Below are positions 45,605-56,848 of a stretch of 64,000 nucleotides of DNA, in pieces. Origin of the DNA: Astrocystis sublimbata (lineage: Eukaryota; Ascomycota; Sordariomycetes; Xylariales; Xylariaceae); contig JAJNNY010000008.1 in assembly GCA_022453515.1 (NCBI GenBank), positions 310,001 through 374,000 on the forward strand. Reading direction: 5' to 3'. The notes under the pieces are model-generated. The model saw only the letters and a list, made by a program, of their open reading frames with translations, did not search any database and was not told the origin of the DNA. Numbering within the stretch: the first letter of the stretch is position 1; every line of letters begins with the position of its first letter. The position numbers and the translations under genes are program-made.

Positions 45605-48600
45605 CGTTCTACCATCCTGGCTGCGAATGTTGATATCAGCACTCTTGGCTAAAAGTATTTCTTCTATCTTCTCATGCCCAAGGTCAACAGCCATCAACAA
45701 TGGCGTTTCTCCCTTCTTATTGCGCACATCAACAGCAGCACCGTATGCTAGAAGCCGCCTCACTGACACGACGAAGGACCTGCGAACAGCAATGTGCAAT
45801 GGCGTGTTGCCATATTCATCGATTGTGTCAAGTTCGGCACCTCCATACCGAAGCATGTCAAGAACCTTGGCGGCACGCTCATCGACCGCCCCATGGTCGC
45901 GCTGATATTCCCAAGTATGAGTCCGGCGAAATTCAGAATTCGACCGCTTCAAACAGTACATCAGTGGAGTCTCCGAATACTTGGACATCGCATTTACATC
46001 GGCGTCTTTCTCAAGCAGCAGCTCCACAAACATTGGATCACTGATAGCGGCGCCGAACAATGGCGTTTGGCCGTTGTTATCTTGTGAGTCAACCTCGGCT
46101 CCTTTGTCGATGAGCAGCCTCAATGCAGCTATTACTTTTTTCGTAATGGGCGCTGTAGCAGTGGCCCAAGACAAGGCGGTCTTGCCGTCTGAATCCTTCG
46201 AGTCAATCTCTGTACCCCTATCGAGAAGTAACGATATAATCTCTGCTGTTACGTCAATGTTCTCGAAAGCCGGCTAGAGTGGCGTTTGGCCGTTTATATC
46301 TTTGAGTGAACTGTCAGCACCTCTATTAAGCAGTATCTGGATAGTTTTCGGATTGCAGCTCCAAGCCGCCCAGAATAGAGGCGTTTGCCCACTTAAATCT
46401 CTTGAGTTCACATCAGCACCTCCATCTAATAGTATTAGTGCCAACTCTGACCTACATCCTATACTCGCTGAGGATAGAGGTGTTCGCCCACGTGAATTTC
46501 TTGAGTTCACCTCAGCACCTCTGCTGAGCAGCAGTTGTATCATGTATGACCGGCAGCAGGACACTGCTTCAAAAAGAGCCGTATTGGTGCATAATGCATT
46601 TTGGCCAATCTCATTGCCTCGATCAAGTAGTAATTGAATCACGTCATCATGGTCTCTGCATACAGCAAGCTTCAGGGCAGATATAATTCCGGCTACCGTG
46701 GGATTGGACGAGTGGCCTTGATCAAGCAATAGCTCCACCATTGTCTTGTGCCCAGATTTTGCGGCCAATGTCAACAGCGTGTACCTCTTTCCAGACGCGG
46801 TACGGAAAGCCTCATAATTGGGTGTAAGCTGCGGCACAAGGCTATTTTCTGCTTCCAGAATGACATCAACCACGTGGTTGTGGTTGAAAATCAACGCAGC
46901 AAAAAGAGGATATCCGTAGTTTCCTCCAAGTAATGGAAGTTGGAACCATACATGGCGGCAGCGGTGGCCATTAACCGGGCATGTCCTTCGAGCGCTAGTA
47001 CATAGGATAATGTACTGGGATAGGGTGTCATGTGTTGGTGCAATGTGTAGTGCGAACTGTCGACCAACAAATCATATACTCGTATCCATGTTCGAAGGTC
47101 AAATTTCTGGAGGAAGTCTTGCTGCGATATGTCAATGGCAGCCATTTCGGCGTGATTCAAAATATTGGAAGTTGCATAATGGAGAAATTCTATCGAAATG
47201 CGATAGCGACTTTCCTCGCCTATTGCATTCTCCCAATGGGTTACTTTAACCCTTGCTGGTTCATCTTCTCGCACTTCGAAGTCCTGCAGCCACCTTTGGC
47301 ACAGCCGCGACTTAATGTACGCATCACAACAATCCTTCAAACGGTTGTGACTCTGGCTTTCGAACCCGTTTCTGAGCTGTGGCCAAAGCTTATAGATACC
47401 GCCATCTTTGATAAGGTAGTCGTGTACTGATTCGTGAATAAACTGAACCACACGTTCGCGTTCGGGTTCAGTCCTCGAAACCTCGGCGAGTCCCTTGGAA
47501 GAGCTTGTTACGAACCTGAACACCGCGTCATTGGTGATTTGAATCGAATATTTCATAGGCATAGTTTCGTTGCTTGAGTCGATTGAGTCGAGGCCAGCCG
47601 CCATTACATAGTAGTACTGTCGTGGCCGCAAGGGTTGACGAGCAAAAAGTATCCACTGTATCGACAGCAAAAGATCAGCTCCGTTTCTGCTATCCCTTTT
47701 CGAGATATTTTCGAACAGCTGACCGAGTCCGGATGGAACCTGTTTTAGTTTCTCTTTCAATCCAAAGTAACGACCGTCTAGATAGTCCTCGTTTAAAATG
47801 CGAACAACGAGGATGACCCATAGGAAAACACCGTCTGCTTTCTTCAGGAGTATGGCTCTAATACCCAGCGTATCTGTCTCGTCGCCAATGTTGAGCTCTT
47901 GAGCGACGTAATTCTCGAGGTCTTTGTCATGACCGGTTTGGTCTTCTAGTATCAATATTTCACCGGTATTGATTGCAATTGATGGATAGTGCCGGCTTGA
48001 GAAACAAATAAAAAGTTTTATTCTTTTCTCGGCTGCAAGACGCCCCAGATTTTCGAAATGTTTGACCATTTTCCGCATTGGCTTTAGCTCACATTCGTCA
48101 AGAGCGTCGATAAAACATGTGACTTCTTGTTCACCGAGTCCGGCTATCGCATTGGTGAAAAGATCCTCGAGAGATCTAGTAGTCCACTCGAAATGGTCGG
48201 TAAAATCCAAGATGCGAAGGTGAGGATGGTCGAGTAGCTGGAGATCTGGGAACTTCTGCAACAACTGCCATAGCAGCGCCTGGTACATTCCTTCTATGGA
48301 CTTCTCCAGACCGTCACCCCTTGCATTAAAGAAGAACGAGATAACGGTTGGATGAGTTTTCCGTACGTGTGACAAGATAAATTTCATCAAGGTTGACTTG
48401 CCAGCACCAGGTTTTCCCCGAATCCAGAAGAAGCCATGGGTCTGAGCATATTCTTCAGGATCTAGCCACGCCTCAAAGGCTGGGTGGTCCAGGATCCATT
48501 CGCAAGTCTTGTCACATGCTGACTCTATGTTGTCCCTTCGTGTATCCATGCTAGGAAATGACAATGCCTTTATGAGTTTTTCTTTTCGAATCAGAGGTAG

Positions 48601-50056
48601 CTTGTCTTGCACTTAGATGTTAATTGCAAGTAAATACAAATCCAATGTTAAGGGGATTACCAACCAATTTGAGGCATGTGGCTCTCTAACACGGGCATGT
48701 TTCCAAGTAGTTCCTTAGTATACGCAGCCGCGACAGCTGCGGCATATCGTTGCCACTCCTTGTTCTTATGACTATCTGCATAGTCACAAATGGAACGAAT
48801 GACCAAACACTGGAGGTTCTCTATGACCCCAGCACCTTCCATCTCAAAGCACAATGCTTCAAATTCTCGCTGCAACCTATCTCTTGTTGTTGCGTTCTTG
48901 ATAACTTGGTCCCCAGATGCAATGACACCGTGGTGTATGACTGGGTGGTTGCTAGGACGTGGTTTTCGTATTACTAATCTCGATTGGTCGCACTGGTTGC
49001 AGGTATCTCCGAATCCAGTAGGGTGCTCGTATGAATCTTCAAATAGCAAATCTTGGAGTTCTTCTCGACATGTGTATCTTTCCATGAGAGGGTAACGTGC
49101 TGCAATCTGGCGGAGTATATCCGGGATCTTCGATGGCGCAAGTTCATGCTGTGCTTCCAGGGCCCCAACAGCATTCCTGAGCTCTTGCGATGGCCGAAGA
49201 GGGATCGATGTTGTTTTAAAGTGATTTTCGCCCAATGATTTCCCTTCATCGTATCTGATAAGCTTGGTACTGACAACGACATCTCCTAAGCGTACGTCCT
49301 TTGTCCCAGAAACTCCGCCAGCAATGCCGACCATCAAGAATACTTTGATGGAGGGAAAAGTACGGTGCATGTTGCTTGATACAGTAGCGGCATTCACGAT
49401 GCCTTTCCCGTCCATCGGCAGACTTGCGATAACGCACTGCAAAACTTGTAATTAGTCTCTTTCTGCCAATGGGGACTTCCTGGAATGGTTTGGAATGACG
49501 TGGCCTAGGTTAAGAATAACACATGAGCTGTATACCGTGGCACGATAAGCTTCTAGAACTTCGCTTGTGTATCTTCCGGAAGACTATTCCTGGGATTTTG
49601 GAACGGGCACTTGAGAGAACCAAACAGAGGTCTATGGGAACAAGCGATCCAGGCTCATCTCCAAAACCTCCACAGTCGGAAGAAGCGCCGAGGCGATATA
49701 AAATGTATGCTTACATTATGATGCCCGATTCTGCCAAAAGTATAACAGTTGGTGTCACCTCGTGTTTTCGGGAGCATTTCATGTTCTTCATCAAATACCG
49801 CCTGGGCAGCAGCTCTCTCAATGGGAAGCGCGGCGACCCAGCCGACAGTATAATCGCCATTCCCAAGTTGTTTGTGTTTCAAAATGGTGCCGTTGTCTTG
49901 GTGGGTGTATTGTAGTCTGTTTGAAGAAGCGGAAGGTATCGGAACCCCCACGACATTGTTGCTGTCGTCGTCGTATCTCGGTTGCTTTGACGAACGCGGT
50001 GCCGAGGTGTATTCGATATCGTCAAGATGCCTCTTGCGTCCGGTGGCTGAGGTCAT

Positions 50057-50998
50057 TGGCCTGGTTTAGCAGAAGCTGACCCTTCTTTCCAGTATGTATG
50101 GACGATTAAACTAAGATGGTTCCAAGTTGTCGATACGACCAACAATACCATGCTAACGCTGATGTAGGCTGGGCGCGATCAGTGAGTGGCCGCTGAATGT
50201 TTCAGACGGCTCGCGCAATTAGAGGGCTTCTGATTTTCAATATTTGGCAATAAACAGTACAGAATTCGTCTAAAATGATATTTTATAATTACCTAGATCG
50301 TCTATGCGCATGACAAGATGGAACTGCACGAGTATCTGTTTGGTAGAAAGACAAGGAGGAGCGGCAAGCGAGGGGTCTGCCTACTTACCCATGGCGTCCA
50401 TGTCCTACTGGACTATGCGGATTGATGCCGACAGCACATGGCATGACACTGTGAGAGCGTCACATTGATCAGCCGAAAAGGCTAGCTGTAGCGGTATGGA
50501 TAGGGGCTAGGTCAGATAGGAACGCAGCCTGCTTCTGTTAGCGCCAGGATTCTTCAAAATGGAGAGATATCCACCGATGTTGCCTAGGCCAAGACCTCAT
50601 GGTACCCCATAATATTACTGCTTGTCATGTTGCAGCAGAGGGCCTCGACCTTTATTGGCGCATATCCAAATGATTTGGGCGTTTTGGCCGAAGCCACGAC
50701 TATTGCCCAGCCCCATACTCCAGGCGGTGAGACGCGGGCCACCCGCACAAAGTTGCATCAAGGTCGGAGAGCTGAAGACGTAGCAGGGCTTTCCCACCAG
50801 TACGTACATGGAATAGCAAGAACGCAGCTTATATCGGTATGCAAGCTGCAGCACAGGCGCTTATACGCACGCATGTATTTAACTTAACATCATGATCCGA
50901 ACTAGCTCAACCAGTACCAAGTATATTCAATTCTTTGGTTGGTATACAGTAATCCATTACACTTATCTCCATTTTGTACAGGCGAATGACTCTTGTCT
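50057..50998. other. Intergenic region NLR / EMC1
   Basis: About 0.94 kb holding the NLR promoter and the EMC1 3' region. No gene is supported. Confidence 0.5.
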
Positions 50999-53900
50999 TC
51001 ACATAGGAGCCTGCCATCGCATATTGATCTGCTTTTTGCGAACCTATGATGATGTTAGCACATGTCTGAAAATTGACCCGAAGAAGATAGAACCAAGATC
51101 GTGCTCGGCAAAGAGATAGTGATCTCATCGCTGTCACTATTAGAGCATCATAATGATTGGGAATGGCAGGAGAACGTGATGGATGTAGACAATCGAAAGT
51201 GAGGAATGAAGGGGTATAAAAAAAGAAAATGCAACTTTTGATAACTCACCATAGGACCCAACCCAAGCACACCAACCAACAGCGCCGCCACCGTTCCCAA
51301 AAGCGTAACCTTACCAAACCCTTTGCCCAACAGATCAAACGCCGCCGAGGGATGCACGCGCGTGCCAAAGACGTCGACGCCGTACGCGAACACGAGGGAC
51401 GCGCTCTCGAGCACCGCCGGCGCGGCGATGACGTCGCGGACGCCCAGCACATCACGCGCGTGCGTGAGCGTCATGCGCGGGTCCAGCTCGATCGCCGCCA
51501 CGTAGCGCCCCAGCCCCTCCTCCATCTCCTCCGGCTTCGGGTCGCGGCCCACGGGCCGGCGCGGCTCGAGGACCTGGCGCGGGATCCCGATGATTGAGTG
51601 CGAGGCCGGCATGTATGCCAGGAGCTGGCGCACCGCGATCCCCTGGCGTGTCTGTGTCACTGCGAGGGACGAGATGGGTCCGGAGAGGATGAACGTCTTA
51701 GAGATGACGAAGGGGAGAGCGGGGCCAGTGGGAGTGTCCACGGGGTCGAGGGAGGAAAAGTTGGCCGCATCGCCGAGCGGGCCGCGGTCGTTGGCGAGCT
51801 CGGATTCGTAGAGGTCGGAGATGACGACTTGGTACCCCTTGAGGGTTTGCTTGTCTGAGTCGCGGAGCTGGTATTGACCGTAGTAAGTGCACAGGAACCA
51901 GTTCTCAGAGAGGGTACAGCTGATATCCTTGTTGGGATCAACACCTTCATAAGAAGAGGAAGCTAGGACTTGTCCGGATACGGTATCCAGCAGATAAGTA
52001 GACATAGTGGAGGTTGCCTTGTTAACGGTAGCGACCACTACCATGCTAGGGTTGAGGTACTTGTACCTGACTGTCCTGTCGCCAAGAACGCGGCCGATGG
52101 AGGCGATGGGATCATGCTGCGGGTGAGATGCAATGTCGACGATTTGCTGACCAGTCGGTGGCGAAAAGTCCCAAATGGAGACAGCTGAGGCCAATTCGTT
52201 CTTCTTCATGTAACGGAAGCCCTGGATCTCATTCCCACTTGTGCGAGTAACAATGGTCTGCGTTGGGGTCCATCCAAGCTGAACGTCGGCAAGTTTGCCG
52301 TCACGTTCGATGGGGAGAAGCCATGGACCAGCGTTGCTGTCTACAACAACAGCACCGTCAATGGCCGGGAACATGCCAGTTGGCATTGTCTCAACGGTTT
52401 TACCCGTTTCGGCCTTGACGATGATGAACTGGCCCTCAGAGCCGCGCACGGTGACAAAACCCTTGGCATTGTCAGCATAGATGGCTTTCACATCCCAATG
52501 CCCCCCGGACGGTGTCTCGGTGGCCTTCTTCGACCAGACAACCTTTCCGTGATTACCGGCATTGAGACCATACAGCTTCCCACGCTTGGTAGCCAAAACA
52601 ACGAGTTTGTTGAAGCCGAAGCTATCCCGTGTGACTTCATCCGAAGACGTCGTCGCCTCAGAGCCAGTAATGCTGCTAATAAAGCGCTGAGGAATAGATT
52701 GTAGGTAGGCTGGGAGATATTGTAGATCGCTGACGTGACGTTTTACACGATGCACGTACGCGGACAAGGGATTGTTATGCGCCTCAGCCTGCAGGGTCCT
52801 GACCAATTCCTCTGATTCAGGAATCTCGGCCCAGGTGGCAGCCACAGCACCACTCAGACCCTCAAGTCGCGTCCAGGAGATCTCGCTGTTGACGATCTGC
52901 GTCCAGTCATCGGTGTCTCTCACAACAGCGGTTCTCACCGCATAGGTGTCACCTGCTTTTTTGATGACCTCGGAGACACCGTGTAACGCACCGAGCTTCT
53001 CAGCGCCTGAGTTCAGGGGCCACCTAGCGAGAATGCCGTGGGAGGTAGATGAGGTAACAATGACCTCGTCGTCCGTAACTCTAGTGAAGTAGACATTGGA
53101 GCCGGACGAGCTTGTTGAAAAGGCGCTACCACCCTCGAGTAACGGAAGCTCGTACGCTTTCGTAATGGCGCTGCTCTTGAGATCAATGTGGAACACGTCG
53201 GCTCTGCTGCCAGAGCTTGTTCTGCTCTGTACCAGGAAATGCGGCAACGATTGAACAGTGTGCGGCGCATGAATTTCAACTTCGACTGTGTCCGTAGACA
53301 AGGGAAATTCCTGCTTCTTCTTGAGGCCGAGGACGTTAACGTTCAACTTGGTCTTGCCGTTGTCCGTCCAAGCGACGATGGGGGAAGCCGAATTGCTGCC
53401 GACGAACATGATGTCTTCCGGCTTCTGAATCTCGCCCTTCGTGCCGATTGGGATCTCATCGATCTTCTTGCCGGTCAAGGTGTCCAGCACTATGACGTTG
53501 ACGCTGTACGAGAGAAGCGAGCCGTGCAAGGCAACGACGAAGACCTTTTCCAAGCTCGTGCTCACTTGCAAGGGGACGTCCTTGTTGGTGTCCCTGTGTT
53601 CCCAGATAACGTGTCCTTCTGTGCCATGTATCCTCCGCGTGACTGTCACGCCTCCCAACTCGTGGTGGAGGGTTAAGACGTCCTTTCCCTCTCTCTCCGT
53701 CGTCTCCATGACCTCAAGGTCTCGGACGTCGCCATTGAAATCCGAAGCCCACACGTTGCGGCCAGTCAAGGCATCCCATACGCTCACAGAACTGCCATAT
53801 GCGCCAGCGAGCCACGTCTGCTCTTCAGCAGCGCGCAGGAAGCCCCCGCCATCGGTGACATTGCCATTCAGCAGCTGCCGCCAGACAATGGCGCCGTTGC

Positions 53901-54117
53901 TGGGATTGACAGCACCGAGCACGCCCAAGTCGCTGAGGGTATATAATAGGCTCGCTTTCTCTTCTGCCCGGGGGCGGTGGAAGAATGTGGTTTCGCGTTG
54001 GGGAAGGCCGAGGAGCTCGTGGTGGTAATCGATGTGGCCGACCTCGTCTTGGAACACGGCGCGGACGGTGGCAGGCAGGGCTAGCAGCAGGGACAGCGCC
54101 TGAAATGTTAGATGCAT
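50999..54117 (-). CDS. emc1: ER membrane protein complex subunit 1 (EMC1)
   Basis: Two exons (51250-54117 and 50999-51043) encode 970 residues. EMC1 is the large lumenal subunit of the EMC insertase, which places tail-anchored and multipass proteins in the ER membrane. A signal peptide is clear (MHLTFQALSLLLALPATVRA), followed by the family start VFQDEVGHIDYHHELLG. The lumenal beta-propeller follows (LYTLSDLGVLGAVNPSNGAI, WDALTGRNVWASDFNGDV). The DUF1620 C-terminal part has IDIASHPQHDPIASIGRVLG, GDRTVRYKYLNPSMVVVATV, RQLLAYMPASHSIIGIPRQV and YVAAIELDPRMTLTHARDVL. One transmembrane helix (VTLLGTVAALLVGVLGLGPM) leads into a 14-residue cytosolic tail, VRKKQINMRWQAPM, encoded by the 45-nt last exon. 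The 206-nt intron has a GTGAGT donor and a GCTAAC branch site just before CATAG. Reading through instead gives a non-conserved tail. Confidence 0.94.
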
Positions 54118-55052
54118 CTTGCTATTTCGGCCTCATGTGTGAGGCGTGGGTGATGTGTAGGGCGGTGGACGGAGAGATGTGAACCGCACCAAGTCGCCGG
54201 ACAGTGACAGTGATAGCGACAGTGACATCAACTAGCCCGAGCAGCCAGCATGTTGATGCGCCTGACGCCGACACTAGTTGGTGACGTTAGCTGGCGGCTG
54301 GGCTTGTGAACCGGTGGGTCTGCTTACAGCGGCCTCAGTTGCCGTAGGCCGCCCACCAGTTGTCAGCCCATCCTGATCTGTTACCTGCCACGTTACCCGC
54401 TACGTTACGTGCTACGCCATCAAGATACCTACGAAGGTACTTGGCCCTAGGTATGCCCTATATCAACATGCAAGTGCGGATTCAAACATTAGGTACTTTA
54501 TCTACGTGTGGGAAGTTGGACGCATCTGTCTTTTGACTGGAGTTAATACCTACTTGGATCATCAATCTCATCAAAATGAGAGAACTTCAATTCAGACGCT
54601 TCACAATGAACCATGCACAATGGGACTATTGCCTCCAAATAGGCATTAGGCAATCAAGCAGATGGGAGCGTCGTCGCCGCGAGGTTATTAATTCTGATGT
54701 GGAAATCAGGTTTTGCATCCCAGCCAGGTTCTCAGCAATATTAGTAACTACCTACCTCATATGTAGGTAGTATTATACACCGCACAGATTCCCCTTAAGC
54801 CACCACCCGCCGGTCGTTAAGGAGATACGCGTACAGACACACCAGTTTTTGATCCGTTATAGCACCCATGTTTCATCGACCTCTGGTGGGATATGATGGG
54901 GTGTCTGAAGATGACAATGATATCAAGGAGAAGAGATCGACAATAGGTACAATGTCAAGTGACAACAGGTAGTAGACGTGAGACCCCGTCACGAGGTCCT
55001 GCCTGGTATGAGAGATCGCAAGGCTGATCAATGAACACACCGCGTCTCAAAT
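54118..55052. other. Intergenic region EMC1 / PARP-finger gene
   Basis: About 0.93 kb. The left part contains the EMC1 promoter with short AGTGACAG-type repeats. CCTAGGTA motifs are at about 54446-54452 and GTAGGTAG at 54763-54770. No gene is supported. Confidence 0.5.
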
Positions 55053-56848
55053 CTATCCTCGAGTAGAGCGGCGTCTGCGACCATTATTGGTCGGAGGTTC
55101 TTGGTCATCATCTTCCGCTTCGTCCGCAGGAGGAGCCGCCTTCTTCACAGCTTTACGACCTCGCCCTTTCTTCGCCGGAGCGGGTTCTTCGGGCTCAGCC
55201 TCGGGCTCAGGCTCCTGAGCAGCTTCGTCGCCGTCGTCATCGGCAGGGACAGGGGAAGGCTCCTTCTTTGCTGCCTTTCTGCCTCGGGTCTTCTTGGCAG
55301 GTGCAGGCTCGCCCTCCTCTGCGTCGACAGCCGGTTCGGCAGCCTTGGACTTGCGGCCGCGTTTTGCGGCTTTCTCGGCTGGTTGTGCCACATCCTCCAT
55401 GGTTTCGTCTTCTTCGTCGTCCTTCTTGGCCTTTCGGCCGCCGCGAGCCTTCTTCACTGGCTTGGCCTCTTCTTCCTCATCCTCGGCTTTCACTTTCGCC
55501 TCTTCTACGGCCTTCTTGGATTTGCGACCCTTCGTTGCTGGTTTCGCCTCTTCTTGTTCTTGCTCGGCTTTCACTTGCTCCTCTTCTACGGCCTTCTTGG
55601 ATTTGCGACCCTTCGTTGCTGGTTTCGCCTCTTCTTGTTCTTGCTCGGCTTTCACTTGCTCCTCTTCCACGGCCTTCAAGGATTTGCGACCCTTCTTTGC
55701 TGGTTTCGCCTCTTCCTCCTGTTCTTCCTCGTCGTCAGCCTTCTTAGTCTTGCGGCCAGCCCGAGCCTTCTTCTTCACCGGCTCAGCTTCTTCATCCTCC
55801 TCTTCTTCTTCATCTTGATCAGCCTTCTTGCGGCCTCGCTTAGTACCAGCGGTCTTCTTTGGGGCTGCCTTCTTGGCAGGTGTAGCAGCTTCAGCGCCCT
55901 AGATTCCACTTTTAGCAAAAGAGTGGTCAGCGGAGTGGTGATGGGAGTCTCACCTCCTCATCATCGGCTTTAGGTTTCTTGGCGCGCCCGCGAATGGCCG
56001 TCTTGCCAGGTATGTTGAATTCGGGGTCCTATCATAGCAATCAGAGAGCCGTATTCGAGGAGTTGATGGCATATGCAAATCATAGGTCTCTCTTCTTTTC
56101 ACGCAGAAGGCATGCATGATGAGACTTCATATAACTTACGCCGTTGAAATCTTCCGCGTCAATATGACCCTGCTCCACGACTCGTCGGATCTTGGTCTGG
56201 ATCTCAGGGTCGCTGTCCAGTAATCAGCAAAATTGAGACCAGCATGAGATGAGGTGAGAAGAGAAGGCATCTCATACGTGATCTCATCATAACCATCCAG
56301 CATCTCCCATTCGAAGCCATCGTCCTTCCTAATGGACTCTCTGACGTTTGAAATGGTCTTGCCGGAAACACAGCCCCTGTAGCAAGCAGTTGTCAGCATA
56401 CATGTACCTATGCATAACGATGATGGCGAGGCAGGTGGCGCTGAGGTAGACTCTTACCAGTGACGCCATTTCCACGATCCATGTTCGGTTCCGGGCATGG
56501 AAACCCAGACACCAAAGCGCAGCTCGTCCTTGGTGATCTTGTTGCCGCTATCCTTGCATACCTTGTCCTGGCAGCCGGCGCGGTTGTTCTTGGAAACCTC
56601 TGTTCGGCAGCGTGTCAGTATTTTGAATTCGTGATTGGATAGGTACGGATTTTGTTTTTGTCTGTATGACCAAACACTCCAAGACATGAGTGAAGAGTCG
56701 CGACCGCCTACACTGGATTGGGTTGGGTTGAGTTTGGAGCAAGCTAGCAAATGAGAAGCACAAGACGCGCCGTAGAGGCGGGGAGAGGATGTTGAAAGTC
56801 TGCGGCAAGGAGGCAAAACACAAACGTACCGATGCGGTAGGTCGACAT
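55053..56848 (-). CDS. PARP-type zinc-finger nuclear protein with repetitive Lys/Glu tail
   Basis: Six exons (56830-56848, 56458-56599, 56278-56376, 56140-56212, 55954-56028, 55053-55898) encode 417 residues. Residues 1-60 form a PARP-type zinc finger: MSTYRIEVSKNNRAGCQDK, ITKDELRFGVWV and SWKWRHWGCVSG, with likely ligands Cys16, Cys21, His53 and Cys56. In PARP1 and DNA ligase III such fingers bind DNA breaks. No PARP catalytic domain follows. The rest (about 140-417) is a low-complexity tail of GRK and KKGRKS motifs alternating with acidic runs. Its GRKSKK/RGRKA words resemble AT-hook or histone H1-like DNA-binding tails. Nuclear location and DNA binding are inferred. All introns are GT-AG and frame is kept throughout. 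It lies beside the ATR gene on the same strand, and both may act on damaged DNA, though adjacency alone proves nothing. Confidence 0.88.
55459..55701. repeat. 81-bp tandem repeat inside the PARP-finger gene
   Basis: Units 55540-55620 and 55621-55701 are nearly identical and 81 bp long (27 codons). A diverged unit precedes them at about 55459-55539. On the minus strand each encodes AKPATKGRKSKKAVEEE plus a Gln/Glu-rich spacer. The repeat keeps frame. Confidence 0.88.

Larger units (their letters stand above)
45266..50056 (-). pseudogene. PNP-NACHT-ankyrin NLR (STAND receptor), disrupted
   Basis: Exons 49715-50056, 48665-49436 and 45266-48611 form one three-domain receptor. The N-terminal purine nucleoside phosphorylase domain has DYTVGWVAALPIERAAAQAV, VGIAGGVSGTKDVRLGDVVV and ALCFEMEGAGVIENLQCLVI. 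The NACHT ATPase has Walker A GKPGAGKST (48391-48417) and Walker B CFIDALDEC (48091-48117). About twelve ankyrin repeats follow. Fungal NLRs of this type sense non-self and drive cell death, often alongside HET-domain proteins. Two lesions break it. Near 46930 the frame shifts by one base between NACHT and ankyrins (the exon total is 3n+2). At 46274-46276 a TAG interrupts ankyrin coding that is open in the same frame on both sides. The intron after the PNP domain uses a weak GTTGGT donor. The Walker motifs are intact, so decay looks recent. A truncated PNP-NACHT protein could still be made. Confidence 0.75.

Noticed and set aside
46274..46276. TAG in the ankyrin array as a true gene end with a separate downstream gene
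   Set aside because: Ankyrin repeats continue in the same frame directly after it, and the downstream piece has no start region or leader of its own.
46891..46935. Intron explaining the NACHT-ankyrin frame change
   Set aside because: Possible GT-AG pairs would be only about 31 to 52 nt long and none restores the expected peptide; an indel is simpler.
53188..54028. Plus-strand frames of 160-195 codons antisense to EMC1
   Set aside because: Shadows of the EMC1 coding sequence with no family resemblance.
55101..55973. 290-codon plus-strand frame antisense to the PARP-finger gene
   Set aside because: It is the mirror of the Lys/Glu repeat (Phe/Leu runs) and has no independent support.
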